Source of the DNA: Algoriphagus aestuariicola
Lineage (GTDB): Bacteria; Bacteroidota; Bacteroidia; Cytophagales; Cyclobacteriaceae
Assembly: GCF_017254835.1 (NCBI RefSeq)
Contig: NZ_JAFKCW010000004.1
Location: 587,266-651,265, forward strand
DNA: 64,000 nucleotides
Reading direction: 5' to 3'
Shown: in pieces, positions 1-9,618 of the stretch
Layout: each line of letters opens with the position of its first letter
Position numbering within the stretch: the first letter of the stretch is position 1
Made by a program: the position numbers and the translations under genes
The notes under the pieces: generated by a model
The model's input: only the letters and a program-made list of their open reading frames with translations
What the model was told of the DNA's origin: nothing
Databases searched by the model: none

Positions 1-824
1 TTTTCGGTAAAATCATTGGAAACGTAGAGGTCAAGCCAATCATCTCCATCGAAATCTTCAACACTGACCCCAAGCCCAAAACCGAGGATGCTGGAATAGA
101 TGCCAGAAGCGTCCGTGACGTCCAGAAAACGGTCCTGTCCCTCACTAGCCAGGTTTTTAAGCAGCCGATCACCAAGTGGACTAGCTTTGCTGCGGGCGTC
201 GGATTTCACAAAGACTTCCGGTGATTTCACGTTGTGGTTGAGCAGGTACAAATCCAGGTCCCCGTCCCGGTCGTAGTCGAAGAAAACTGAGTGCGTACCA
301 AATCCTCGAAAATCAAGTCCAAACTCTGCTGCCGCTTCACCGAATTTTCCGTTGCCGAGATTGAGATAGAGTCGGTTGTGACCGGTGATACCGGGGAGTT
401 CGGAGACTTGGGCTACGTAGATGTCCAGCAACCCATCGCCGTTGACATCAGCCATAGTGGCGCCAGTAGACCAGCCCCCATCTCCTCCGACTCCGGCGGA
501 CTCGGTAATATCCTCAAACTGGAGATTGCCTCTGTTGAGGTACAGCCTATTGGACACTTGATTGCCCGTGAAATAGAGATCCACCAAGCCATCGCCGTCA
601 ATGTCCCCAGCTGCGACTCCGCCACCGTTGTAGAAGTATAAGTATTCCAGGATGTTGAGTTGTGGGCCGTCGGTGAGCTGGTTTTTAAAGTCAACTCCGG
701 TTTGCTCTGGCGTAAGTAGGGAAAACGACGGGGCTTGGATGTCTTGTTTTTTTTCCTTTTTGCAGGAAAAGAGCATTAGTCCCGCGAAGATGAAGCATGC
801 GTATTTTGCTGTCGAAAATGCCAT
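1..824 (-). CDS. FG-GAP/VCBS repeat lipoprotein (CRTAC1/ASPIC-UnbV type), 3' end missing
   Basis: The gene reads leftward from an ATG at 824-822 and runs off the left edge, leaving about 274 N-terminal residues. The start MAFSTAKYACFIFAGLMLFSC has a short hydrophobic stretch ending in the lipobox cysteine, so this should be an exported lipoprotein. Repeats with calcium-loop motifs follow, for example DIDGDGLVDLYF, DVNGDGLLDIYV and DYDRDGDLDLYL, as in FG-GAP/VCBS beta-propellers. It is a paralogue of the gene just upstream and shares its order of motifs (YNGGGVA, WSTG, THSVFFDYD). Its ATG overlaps the upstream TGA by one base (TGATG), so the two are probably co-translated. The C-terminal ASPIC/UnbV domain expected for this family lies outside the window. 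Function is unknown; carbohydrate or surface binding is an inference. Confidence 0.85.
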   Translation of the reverse strand, partial: MAFSTAKYACFIFAGLMLFSCKKEKKQDIQAPSFSLLTPEQTGVDFKNQLTDGPQLNILEYLYFYNGGGVAAGDIDGDGLVDLYFTGNQVSNRLYLNRGNLQFEDITESAGVGGDGGWSTGATMADVNGDGLLDIYVAQVSELPGITGHNRLYLNLGNGKFGEAAAEFGLDFRGFGTHSVFFDYDRDGDLDLYLLNHNVKSPEVFVKSDARSKASPLGDRLLKNLASEGQDRFLDVTDASGIYSSILGFGLGVSVEDFDGDDWLDLYVSNDFTE

Positions 825-3800
825 CAATACTTCCAGATTTCAGCTGTCGCGCTGTTTTTGACCACTAAGAGCTCCTTCTCTCCAACGAGGGAAAATGCCC
901 GGATATCCCCTTCTAGCCGTAGGCCGCTGACGCGGTTGGGGAGGTAGGTGAATGTACCGTCGCCCTTGCCCAGCAGTACCTCACCATAGCTCGCGTCAAA
1001 CTTGCCGATCTCGGGTTTTATCTGAGCCAAGTTTCCACCTAGGATCAAATCTTGTTTTCCATCTTCGTTGAGATCCAGGACTTGGATGGCGAAGATCCAG
1101 GAGCGTTGTGCCATCCTCGGAAAGGCTTTCCACTCAAAATTTCCTCCTCCTTTGTTCAGCAGTATTCCAGACTCCAGATGATTGACTTCTTGGACGATGG
1201 ATTTGTCGATCACATCTTTTGCAAAAATGTCGCTGAGCGCTTTGTTGTTGTAGTCGGTGTAGCGGATGTACTTTTTCTTAATCCCGGGGACCTGACGCTC
1301 CAGTTCATGCTTGAGCGTGTAGGGTACCTGCACCTCTCCTAGCTTTTGGGTATAGATCTGCTCGATGGAGCCGTTTTGGTCAAAGTCATTCAAGAACATG
1401 CTTACCGGCGAAGTGGCTGAGGCCTTAAACCGCGTGTTGAGTCCATGATTTCCAAGGGCGAGATCAGGCAGACCGTTACCATCGAAATCGCCGATTTCCA
1501 CGCCTCGGTACCAGCCCTTGAGTCCAGCCAAACCAGCCATTTCGATTTTTTCGAGTTTTCCCCCCGTGTTTTTGAAAAACGTAGGGGACATCCACTCGCC
1601 TACGACCACCAGGTCAGAAGTTCCATCCCCGTCCCAGTCAAACGACTGGGAAGCCGTCACCATCCCCAGGTTTTTCAGAGAGGGGGCAAGAGTGGACGAT
1701 TGTTCGGTGAAATTGCCCCTTCCGTCGTTGACCCAAAGCTGACTACTTGCAGGGGCTCCATAGGTAAAGGGAATAAGCCTGCCACCTACGAAAAGGTCCA
1801 TTACCCCGTCCCCATTGATGTCGATGGGACTCACCGTACTGCTGCTTCCCAAAACTGCTGAAAACCCCGCCTGGGAATTTTTGGTGAAGTTGCCTTTTCC
1901 ATCGTTGAGGTAAAGTCGATCGGCGAGGTCAGGCATAGAGAAACCTGATTCATTTCCTCCAGAAGTGACAAAAAGATCCAAGTCCCCATCTCCATCGGCA
2001 TCAAAAAACAGTGCATCGGTGTCTTCGGAAGATGCATCTTCCACGAATGCCGCCTGTACCGATTCTTTGTATTTGCCGGAAAGGTCGGCAAGAAAAAGTT
2101 TTGCGGAAAAGGTTTTTGCCCCTCCGAAGAATAGGTCTTCCAAGCCGTCTCCGTTTACATCGCCTTTTGCAAAAGCCGGGCCTTCAGTAGAAAACATAAA
2201 ATAGGTCAACCTATCCCGGTCGAAGTCCACGAAGGGATTTTCGGAATGGGTAAATTCCAAGCCTGGCTCCGGAACCTTGGAAAACTGGTGGGTTTTGGTT
2301 TCAGGGTAAAAGAACACGTCCGTGGGGATGTCAACTGCATCTTCCCATTTGAGCTGAAGGAGCTGGTCGGCGGCTTGTTTTTCCAGTACGCTGTATTGGC
2401 CATCAGGCCAGAAGACCTCAATCTTATCCAACCGGGTGATTGAGCCTAGGCCTAAGGTAATCTTGGGATCTACCGAAGACTGGAAGCCGCGATTGGGCAT
2501 TTGCTCCGCGTAGAATATTTTGTCGCCGGCAGTCACCCGAATTTGCGTGCCAATGGCTTGGGTATTTTTACCTTTTCCCAAGAGCTGGACCTGTAAAGAA
2601 TGGTTTTCAGGAAGTTGTGATTTTCCCTGGTTTTTAAAGATCTGCGCAGGCTTGTTCACATTGCTGACGACCAAGTCAAGCGTACCATCGTTATCAAGAT
2701 CTCCGTACGCGGCACCATTGGAATGTATAGGCTCACCCAAACCCCAAGCCTCTGCGACACTTTCAAACTTCAGGTCGCCGAGGTTCTTGAACGCATAGTT
2801 TGGAACTGGATTGATGGGAATCGGATCGATCAGCGCTTTGTAGTCCACGCCTTCCTGGGAGATGATTTTGATCTTGGTCTCCTCATCGTCGATGAAATTG
2901 AGGTAGTCCAAGTCGGTGATGTCCTGATAGATGCCATTTGCGACAAAGAGATCTCGCATGCCGTCGTTGTCCATATCGAAGATCAACGCGCCCCAGCTCC
3001 AGTCGGTCGCCTCCATGTTGGCTAATCGGCCCATTTCGCTGAAGGTGCCGTCGCCATTGTTGATGTGGAGCATATTACGCGAAAACTGGTAGTGATAGCT
3101 GTGCGTCTTGTTGAACTGGAATTTGTCCCAGTTTTCAAAGGTTGTCACCTGCTTTAGTCGCGGCAGTGGCTCAGGAAGCATGTCCGTTACGAAGATATCC
3201 AATAGCCCATCACCATTGATATCCGCAATGTCGGCCCCCATGGATGCGGCGCTGATGGAGCGCATGGAGCTTTCCAGGGATTCGGTGAAGGTGCCGTCCT
3301 GATTGTTGATGTAGAGGTAGTCTTTCTCGAAAAAGTCATTGGAGATAAAGATATCCGGCCAGGTGTCCTGATTGACATCGCCGATGGTGATCCCCAGCCC
3401 AAAACCAATGATTGACCCATAGATTCCCGCAGCCTCGCTGACATCGATAAACTTTCCATCGTCGTTTCTGAAAAGCTTATCTCCTCCCACTGCGTCTCTT
3501 TTGATGCGCTCGTTCTGCATCTTGTTGAAGGAGCCGATGGCCTGATAGGAGTTGTTGAGCAGGTAGACATCGAGGTCTCCGTCCTTGTCATAGTCGAAGA
3601 ATACCGCGTGGGTAGAAAATCCCTGGTCGGCGAGACCGAAAGCTTCGGCTTGCTCAATAAAGGTACCGTCGCCTTGGTTGATGAAGAGCTCGTTTTGTTT
3701 GTTGTCTCCAGAGATGTCCCCGGAGTTGCAGACATAGATATCCAGCCAGCCGTCTCCATTGACGTCCGCCATCGCCACTCCCGTACTCCAAGCACGGGTG

Positions 3801-4123
3801 CCGGCAGTTCCGGATTTTTCGGTCACGTCTTCAAACTTGAAGTCGCCTTTGTTCAGATAAAGTTTGTTTGGACCTAGATTGGCGGTGAAATACAAGTCGG
3901 CCAAACCATCATTGTTCACATCCCCAATGGCAACTCCACCCCCATTGTAGTAGTTTCTGTAGGTAAAGACGTTGAATTCCTCGTCGAAATTCAGGTCGTT
4001 GCTGAAGTTCATTCCGGATGATTCCGCCGGAATTTCCTGGAAAAGCGTAGGCTGCTTTTCCGGTTGTTTCTGGCAGGAAAAAAGTATTGACAGGAAGAGA
4101 ATGCTTGGAAGGACGTTTCTCAT
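824..4123 (-). CDS. FG-GAP/VCBS repeat lipoprotein with ASPIC/UnbV domain (CRTAC1-like)
   Basis: This 1099-residue protein starts MRNVLPSILFLSILFSCQK, a lipoprotein signal with the lipid cysteine at about residue 17. It carries about 14 DxDxDG calcium-loop repeats, such as DVNNDGLADLYF, DVNGDGWLDIYV, DYDKDGDLDVYL, DINGDGLLDIFV, DADGDGDLDLFV and DLNEDGKQDLIL. These are typical of integrin-like FG-GAP/VCBS propellers. Between the two propeller halves, near residues 510-580, lies an ASPIC/UnbV-like segment (ITRLDKIEVFWPDGQ). The ATG overlaps the stop of the preceding lipoprotein gene by four bases, and the stop overlaps the next paralogue by one. The three genes therefore form one tight operon downstream of a SusC/SusD pair. 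A surface-exposed binding role is likely; the ligand is unknown. Confidence 0.88.
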   Translation of the reverse strand: MRNVLPSILFLSILFSCQKQPEKQPTLFQEIPAESSGMNFSNDLNFDEEFNVFTYRNYYNGGGVAIGDVNNDGLADLYFTANLGPNKLYLNKGDFKFEDVTEKSGTAGTRAWSTGVAMADVNGDGWLDIYVCNSGDISGDNKQNELFINQGDGTFIEQAEAFGLADQGFSTHAVFFDYDKDGDLDVYLLNNSYQAIGSFNKMQNERIKRDAVGGDKLFRNDDGKFIDVSEAAGIYGSIIGFGLGITIGDVNQDTWPDIFISNDFFEKDYLYINNQDGTFTESLESSMRSISAASMGADIADINGDGLLDIFVTDMLPEPLPRLKQVTTFENWDKFQFNKTHSYHYQFSRNMLHINNGDGTFSEMGRLANMEATDWSWGALIFDMDNDGMRDLFVANGIYQDITDLDYLNFIDDEETKIKIISQEGVDYKALIDPIPINPVPNYAFKNLGDLKFESVAEAWGLGEPIHSNGAAYGDLDNDGTLDLVVSNVNKPAQIFKNQGKSQLPENHSLQVQLLGKGKNTQAIGTQIRVTAGDKIFYAEQMPNRGFQSSVDPKITLGLGSITRLDKIEVFWPDGQYSVLEKQAADQLLQLKWEDAVDIPTDVFFYPETKTHQFSKVPEPGLEFTHSENPFVDFDRDRLTYFMFSTEGPAFAKGDVNGDGLEDLFFGGAKTFSAKLFLADLSGKYKESVQAAFVEDASSEDTDALFFDADGDGDLDLFVTSGGNESGFSMPDLADRLYLNDGKGNFTKNSQAGFSAVLGSSSTVSPIDINGDGVMDLFVGGRLIPFTYGAPASSQLWVNDGRGNFTEQSSTLAPSLKNLGMVTASQSFDWDGDGTSDLVVVGEWMSPTFFKNTGGKLEKIEMAGLAGLKGWYRGVEIGDFDGNGLPDLALGNHGLNTRFKASATSPVSMFLNDFDQNGSIEQIYTQKLGEVQVPYTLKHELERQVPGIKKKYIRYTDYNNKALSDIFAKDVIDKSIVQEVNHLESGILLNKGGGNFEWKAFPRMAQRSWIFAIQVLDLNEDGKQDLILGGNLAQIKPEIGKFDASYGEVLLGKGDGTFTYLPNRVSGLRLEGDIRAFSLVGEKELLVVKNSATAEIWKY

Positions 4124-4710
4124 GAATTGGTGTTTCCTTTTAGTTTCTTCTCTACGGGAAGATCGGAAATCTCCGCTCTCACCACCGAGAGGTGCTTTTT
4201 AAATATCCTGATCCTGCGGTTGCCATCCATTTTTACAAAGACGATTTGGGATTTGTCCTCGTTGTACACTTCGATGAATCCAGGTCCATACCAGGACTCA
4301 AAGAGCTTCACGACGTCTTCGCGCAGCTTCTCCGCTTTGAGATCTTCGTTCCACGGTGCCCAACCTTCGTAGGTGAATTCGATGGGCATGAGGTAGATCC
4401 TTTCATCTTCAAATCTGGGATAAAACATCATCTTGGTGGGAAATCTAGAGGGCATCGTCGGGCGGTACTCTACCGACAACTCCGAGGGGCCGTTGACCAA
4501 GAGTCCTTGCTGGTTGAGATCCCAGCAGGTCTGGTAGAAGGCCTTTCTGTCCATACCCAGTTTTAGTCCGAGAAAAAGCTCGTTTTGGATTTTGCCGGAT
4601 GCCAGCTCCCGTTTTTCCATTTTTTCGTATGGAGTTTGGCAGGAAAAAATAAGAGAAAGAGCAAATAATAGGAGTGGGTAGTTGGCTAAGTTAATCCGAA
4701 CTGACTGCAT
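4120..4710 (-). CDS. hypothetical lipoprotein
   Basis: This is a 196-residue protein of no family I recognise. It begins MQSVRINLANYPLLLFALSLIFSC, a signal peptide ending in a lipobox, so it is probably anchored in the envelope. The mature part is mixed alpha/beta with aromatic-rich strands (MMFYPRFEDERIYLMPIEFTYEGW) and a lysine/arginine-rich C-terminus. No catalytic motif is visible. It is the first gene of the unit lipoprotein - VCBS - VCBS; its stop overlaps the next ATG by four bases (ATGA), which implies coupled translation and a shared job with the propeller lipoproteins. Confidence 0.75.
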   Translation of the reverse strand: MQSVRINLANYPLLLFALSLIFSCQTPYEKMEKRELASGKIQNELFLGLKLGMDRKAFYQTCWDLNQQGLLVNGPSELSVEYRPTMPSRFPTKMMFYPRFEDERIYLMPIEFTYEGWAPWNEDLKAEKLREDVVKLFESWYGPGFIEVYNEDKSQIVFVKMDGNRRIRIFKKHLSVVRAEISDLPVEKKLKGNTNS

Positions 4711-4809
4711 GCAATTTTGGGTTGTATTCGGTTTTTTCTTTGGAGAGAGACCCTTCCCAAAGACGGAACGAAGGGTAAAATTAACGGTTTTGGCTAGATT
4801 GTCTTGGGG

Positions 4810-4821
4810 AAAACCGGTTTT
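4810..4821. promoter_or_regulatory. 12-bp palindrome, possible operator
   Basis: AAAACCGGTTTT is a perfect palindrome in the 211-bp gap between susD and the lipoprotein operon, about 100 bp upstream of the lipoprotein start. Its half-site GGAAAAC also occurs in the palindrome upstream of susC (9619-9632), but the centre is two bases longer here. Binding by a regulator is only inferred. Confidence 0.25.
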
Positions 4822-4874
4822 TGGCGACTATGTACAAGAGCTTTTCCCAAGATTGATTCTTGTGGAAACAAAAA

Positions 4875-4898
4875 GGAAGCGTGCCGATGCACGCTTCC
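4875..4898 (-). terminator. rho-independent terminator after susD
   Basis: A 10-bp perfect stem (GGAAGCGTGC / GCACGCTTCC) with a 4-base loop lies 24 bp beyond the susD stop. Read on the minus strand it is followed by TTTTTGTTTCC. The plus strand also has a T run after the stem (CGTTTTT), so it could act in both directions. Confidence 0.8.
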
Positions 4899-4921
4899 CG
4901 TTTTTCATTACTCCATTCAGA

Positions 4922-6412
4922 TTAATAGCCTGGGTTTTGAACCAGATTTGGATTGGCATTGATCGCCTGCTGTGGGATAGGGAACAAGGCTCTGAAAGGC
5001 TCAGATTGGGCCTTTTCCCACCAAGCCTGATTCCACTTGCCAAAGCGGATCATATCTGTACGACGGCTAGCTTCCGCAAACATCTCCCTGCCGCGCTCAT
5101 CGAAAATGTCGTCGGCGGTAAGCGTATTATACGGGGCTACTTTAGCCCGAGCTCGGATCATGTTTATATAGGTTAAGGCATCGCTAATGTCTCCCTGACG
5201 GAAGGCCGCTTCTGCCTTGACCAAAAGGATGTCGCCGTAGCGAATTAAAGGGTAATCATTACTTAACGAGGAAGTAGCTCCGTTGGCAAACTCATATTTT
5301 CCAACACGCACACCAGCCTGTCTGAATGCATTAGGGGTGAGCATGTTGATCTCCGGTGTGAAGGTCAGGGGCTGACCGTCTGGATCGCCAGCCTCTGCAG
5401 AGATGTCGTTCAGTCTACTTCCGTCTGCCGCATATTGGGGGCCTTCCAGAAAGGAATTGATGCGGACATCGTTGTCATCAAAACTGTTATAAAATTCTTC
5501 CAAAGAAGAGTAGCCATTCCAAGGCTGCTCTTGCAGATTGTAGGTTTGCTGATTAAGGTAGTGCAAAGTCATCATCGGTAGATTGAATCCCCCAGCGTTG
5601 TTTTGGTCATAGGGTAGCGTCATTATGTTTTCTGTCGATCCACTGTTTCGTTCAGCGAAGTTGGCGAAAAAGTCAGAGGTAAGGGAGTACTTCCCACTCT
5701 GTATTACCATGTCGGCTGCGGTCTCTGCGTCGGCCCATCTCGGAGTTCCGGTGTAGATCTCTGCGTTGAGATAGAGCTTGGCTAGCATTGCGTGGGCTGT
5801 AAGCTGGTTGACAGTATATTTGTTTGTACCATCAGAAAGAAGGTCCAAATTGTCTTTGATGGAGCTTTCGATGAAGGCGAAAACCTCTGCCCTACTGTTG
5901 TTCGTAGGATTTCCTCCAGTAGAGTTTTCGTCTACAATCGGCACATTGCCAAAGGCATCTATAAGCCACATATAAACCAAGGCACGCAAAACGCTCAGCT
6001 CGGCTTTGAGTTCAACCACGTCGGGATATTGAATTATGAGGTTATTGATCTCACCGATGGCGGTGTAGCAATAGTTCCAGGAGTTGTTGAAGGATTCTTC
6101 TTTTGTTTCCCACTCATGCTGATGCATCTTTATCCACTGCCGTCCATCTTCCCAATCCGAGGCTTTGTGGGTGATCACCATTTCATCAGATGATACCTCC
6201 TGAATAGACCAGATGCTATTGTGTGCTCCCCATGATCCCACGATTCTGGAATAGGCAGAAGCTTTCAGTACATTAACCAAATTTGGGTTGGTGCTGTTGG
6301 CAATATCGTCTGCGGTCACACCATCCAACACTTCTTGATCTAGCTCCCAACATGCGCCCAAGCCAAAGGTCAAGGGGAGCATTAAACAGATTTTTTTTAG
6401 TGATTTTAACAT
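4922..6412 (-). CDS. SusD/RagB family outer-membrane lipoprotein
   Basis: This 496-residue protein is the lid partner of the SusC-like porin immediately upstream. The N-terminus MLKSLKKICLMLPLTFGLGAC is a lipoprotein signal; the cysteine is followed by WELDQEVLDG. The helical, TPR-like body shows typical SusD features: alanine-rich helix pairs (TAHAMLAKLYLNAEIYTG), YPLIRYGDILLVKAEAAFRQGD near residues 385-410, and an ERGREMFAEASRRTDMIRFGKW segment. The C-terminus reads LFPIPQQAINANPNLVQNPGY, as in most members. It follows SusC after 19 bases and is closed by a terminator. No glycoside hydrolase or peptidase is encoded beside it, so the substrate cannot be named. Confidence 0.95.
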   Translation of the reverse strand: MLKSLKKICLMLPLTFGLGACWELDQEVLDGVTADDIANSTNPNLVNVLKASAYSRIVGSWGAHNSIWSIQEVSSDEMVITHKASDWEDGRQWIKMHQHEWETKEESFNNSWNYCYTAIGEINNLIIQYPDVVELKAELSVLRALVYMWLIDAFGNVPIVDENSTGGNPTNNSRAEVFAFIESSIKDNLDLLSDGTNKYTVNQLTAHAMLAKLYLNAEIYTGTPRWADAETAADMVIQSGKYSLTSDFFANFAERNSGSTENIMTLPYDQNNAGGFNLPMMTLHYLNQQTYNLQEQPWNGYSSLEEFYNSFDDNDVRINSFLEGPQYAADGSRLNDISAEAGDPDGQPLTFTPEINMLTPNAFRQAGVRVGKYEFANGATSSLSNDYPLIRYGDILLVKAEAAFRQGDISDALTYINMIRARAKVAPYNTLTADDIFDERGREMFAEASRRTDMIRFGKWNQAWWEKAQSEPFRALFPIPQQAINANPNLVQNPGY

Positions 6413-6431
6413 GTCTGTAGGATTTGATCGG

Positions 6432-9425
6432 TTATTTAAAGTTTACGGTTACTCCCATAGTGAAGGAGCGAGTCTGGAAATAGGTGTTTCTTCGCTCGAT
6501 ACCTGGAGATAGGGCTGAAGTAAAGGCATCTAGGTTCTCAGAATCATTTGTCCTTACTTCAGGGTCGATCCCAGTGTAACCAGTGATAGTGAAGAGGTTC
6601 TGGGCAGCGAAATAGATTCTCAGTGAGCTCAGGTTGGCTGAATTGGTCTTCACGTTGTAGCCAAGTTCTGCGTTGTCCAAGCGAATGAAGGAGGCATCTT
6701 CCACGTAGGAGCTATTGAAAGTTTGAGTGGAGACGACTAGAGGGTTCGTGGGGGTTTTGTCGGTGATGACCGAGTTCCAAGTCACCGCTCCGGGATCGTT
6801 ATTTTCGTAGAAACCTCTGTAAGAATTGTAAAGGTCGTGGCCCCAAGCTCCTCTCAGGAAGAAATTCAGGCTCCATTGACCATACATAAAACTGTTGGTA
6901 AAGCCGAATTCTCCTTTGGGTAGCCCGTTTCCGAGTTTTTCATACTCGTCTTCTTTCGTTGTAGACAAAATGTATTGTCCGTCTTCGGTATAGCCGAGGA
7001 GTCTTGGTCCGTAAATATCGCCCAGGTTTTCGCCCACTCTATTGTAGATGATAGGAATATTATTTTGGCCAGGAGATCCTGGAGTGGCAAATCTCAGTTC
7101 TTCAAATCCGAGATCACCAGCGGATAAGCTTTCAATAGTCGTTTTGTCGTAGATGGTGAAGTTGAGGGTCGGAGTCCATTTCAGTTTTCCATTTCCGATC
7201 TGGTTGACCGAAGCCGCAAATTCAAAACCGGCGGCACGCAAGTCCGCAAGGTTGATCCATGTAGAAGAGGCAGTGTTGAATCTTCCCGGATCAAATGGGT
7301 TTGGAGCTCCGGGGGCAACAGGCACATTGAATAACAGGTCAGAGATATTTCGGGTATAATAGTCCACACTACCGGTGACTTTATTGTTAAACATCCCGAA
7401 GTCCAATCCCACGTTGAATTCTTTTTTGGTTTCCCACTTCAGGTCCCTGTTAGGGTTGGAGTTTTGCACAATACCCACAAAGATGTCATTCTGGGTCAGC
7501 GGGTCGCCATCCAAATCGATTCTGTTACCATTGCCAAACACACCCAATGCCAAGGTGGGCGATGGAGGTAGATTGCCGGTCACACCGTAAGAAACCCTCG
7601 GCTTGAACTGGGAAAACAAGCCCATGTCGAAGATTTGGGTAAAGTCAGAACCTACGGAGAAGGCAGGGAAAATACCAGTTTGGTTGTTCGCTCCAAATCC
7701 AGAGTAGGTCTCTGATCTCACGGATGCCGAAACGAAGAAGGTGTTGTCCCAATTGAAGTTGGCTCGACCAAAAAGCGAGTTGAGTTGGTCCTCATTCGCG
7801 TAGGACGAAACCTCGGTGAAGTTGCCCACACGGATCGCACCCCCTCCAAGGTTGTTCCATCCTTGGTCAAACAAGTACTGCCGTACTCGTGCCCTAAAAC
7901 CCTCATTTTTGGTGAATTGCATACCTGCACCACCAAGTAAGGTCATGTTTAACTTGTCGCTCAGGTCGATTTCGTATCTAAGCGTTGATTCAAAGATACG
8001 CTGGGCGCGATCCCTTGTGATTCTTTCCGCGGAGCCTGCCGCACCAAAGCCTACTTGGTAGTCCTGCATAGACCAGAAGTTGCCTAGGAGTTCGTTTTTT
8101 CTATCCTGGGAATATTGTGCAGAGAGTGTCAGGTTGCTCAGGATATCAAACTCCGCCCTATAAGATAGCAGGTTGGATTTTACTTCTTCTACAAATTTCT
8201 GCTGATTGGCCAAGGCCACAGGATTATAGAAGTCAAAAAGGTTCCTTTGGAAATATCCCCCAAAATCTTCTATGGCGTCTTCGGTGTCCTCATAGATAGG
8301 GGCTGTGGGGTTATAGATGGTAGCATATCTGAATGCGGCATCATTAATCGATTCTTTTGCCAAGTTCGTAAACGACAGATTGACATTGAAACGCAGTCTG
8401 TTGTTTAGCGCGCCTTGGGAAAGGTTCAATCGGGTGTTGAGTCTTTCGTTGCCGACGCCATTGACTATCCCGTTGTTGTCGCGATAGTTGACGGATGCCA
8501 TATAATTGGAATTGCCAAAACTGCCGGATATGCTGGCGTTGGTAGTAAAGGACATCGCATCGTCGATGAGTTCTTCCCTCCAATCGGTTTCGCTACCGAA
8601 GTCAGTTCCACCCCTTTCGACAAATTCCTCTGCGGAAAGAATTGGGATCAAGTTGGCGGCTTTGTCGAGTGTGGCAAAGCTGTTGACAGTCACATTGGTA
8701 GCGCCCTCGCGCTTGCCTTGCTTGGTAGTGGTGATCAGGATCACACCAGAGGAGCCTCTGGCACCGTAGATCGCCGCCGCGGATCCATCCTTCAATACGT
8801 CGATGGACTGGATATCATTGGGATCGACGTTTTCCAAGGATGCTCCGATCACTCCATCCAATACGATCAAGGGAGAGGAGTTGGCCCCAAACGTGGAAAG
8901 ACCTCTCAGCCTTACATTGAAGGCATTGTTTGGATTACCGCCTGGTCTTGTGATAGACAGACCGGCCACCTTGCCTTGCAGCAATTGTGCTGGGTTCGAC
9001 ACATTTCCTCGGTTGAAGTCTTCTGGTTTCACACCGACCACCGCCGACGTGATTTCCTTTTTGTCTTGTGAACCGTAGCCGATGACTACAGCTTCTTCCA
9101 GGCTCTGAATGTCCTCTTCCAGATTGATGGTGATAGTGCTTTGGTTGCCGATCTCTACCTCTTGGGTCAGATAGCCTACAAAGGAAATTACCAGCACCTG
9201 GTCTTCGGGCTGTAGGGGAAGCGTGAACTTACCATCCACATCAGTGGCTGTGCCTCGGGTGGTGCCTTTGACCATCACCGTGGCTCCGGGTACAGGGTCT
9301 CCAAGGCCGGCGTCCATGACTGTCCCAGAGATGGAGCGGCTTTGGGCATTGACGGCCAAAATAGCACTTAGGGTAAGTGCAATTGTAAGCGCCAATGACT
9401 TGAGATTGGGTAAATAATTTGTCAT
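6432..9425 (-). CDS. SusC/RagA family TonB-linked outer-membrane protein
   Basis: This 997-residue protein is the TonB-dependent importer barrel of a SusCD pair. A signal peptide (cut near AVNAQS, residue 28) is followed by a carboxypeptidase-regulatory-like domain (ISGTVMDAGLGDPVPGATVMVKG, about 33-110). Next come the SusC linker VVIGYGSQDKKEITSAV and a plug with LRGLSTFGANSSPLIVLDGV and DVLKDGSAAAIYGARGSSGVILITT (about 120-235). The rest is barrel and ends in an aromatic strand (MGVTVNF). It is the first gene of a two-gene unit with SusD. A Bacteroidota-type -7 box lies 50 bp upstream and a palindromic operator candidate about 195 bp upstream. Substrate unknown. Confidence 0.95.
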   Translation of the reverse strand: MTNYLPNLKSLALTIALTLSAILAVNAQSRSISGTVMDAGLGDPVPGATVMVKGTTRGTATDVDGKFTLPLQPEDQVLVISFVGYLTQEVEIGNQSTITINLEEDIQSLEEAVVIGYGSQDKKEITSAVVGVKPEDFNRGNVSNPAQLLQGKVAGLSITRPGGNPNNAFNVRLRGLSTFGANSSPLIVLDGVIGASLENVDPNDIQSIDVLKDGSAAAIYGARGSSGVILITTTKQGKREGATNVTVNSFATLDKAANLIPILSAEEFVERGGTDFGSETDWREELIDDAMSFTTNASISGSFGNSNYMASVNYRDNNGIVNGVGNERLNTRLNLSQGALNNRLRFNVNLSFTNLAKESINDAAFRYATIYNPTAPIYEDTEDAIEDFGGYFQRNLFDFYNPVALANQQKFVEEVKSNLLSYRAEFDILSNLTLSAQYSQDRKNELLGNFWSMQDYQVGFGAAGSAERITRDRAQRIFESTLRYEIDLSDKLNMTLLGGAGMQFTKNEGFRARVRQYLFDQGWNNLGGGAIRVGNFTEVSSYANEDQLNSLFGRANFNWDNTFFVSASVRSETYSGFGANNQTGIFPAFSVGSDFTQIFDMGLFSQFKPRVSYGVTGNLPPSPTLALGVFGNGNRIDLDGDPLTQNDIFVGIVQNSNPNRDLKWETKKEFNVGLDFGMFNNKVTGSVDYYTRNISDLLFNVPVAPGAPNPFDPGRFNTASSTWINLADLRAAGFEFAASVNQIGNGKLKWTPTLNFTIYDKTTIESLSAGDLGFEELRFATPGSPGQNNIPIIYNRVGENLGDIYGPRLLGYTEDGQYILSTTKEDEYEKLGNGLPKGEFGFTNSFMYGQWSLNFFLRGAWGHDLYNSYRGFYENNDPGAVTWNSVITDKTPTNPLVVSTQTFNSSYVEDASFIRLDNAELGYNVKTNSANLSSLRIYFAAQNLFTITGYTGIDPEVRTNDSENLDAFTSALSPGIERRNTYFQTRSFTMGVTVNFK

Positions 9426-9474
9426 AGGGTTTTTTGTTTGATAAAAATCGAAATAGGCATGAGTACTCGTATTC

Positions 9475-9482
9475 CAAATCTA
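9475..9482 (-). promoter_or_regulatory. -7 promoter box for susC
   Basis: On the minus strand this reads TAGATTTG, an exact match to the Bacteroidota -7 consensus TAnnTTTG, 50 bp upstream of the susC ATG. The nearest TTG upstream lies 25 bases away, wider than the usual 17-23, so the -33 box is uncertain. Confidence 0.45.
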
Positions 9483-9618
9483 AAGTGCTCGTAAGATTTC
9501 GATTTTGCAATTATTAACAATTGCGCGCTTTCCTCGGTGAAAAACCAATCGTCAACAGAAGATTGTATTGTTTGTTTAGAATTTAATAGAATCCTAAAAA
9601 ATGTATGAATACGTTAAT

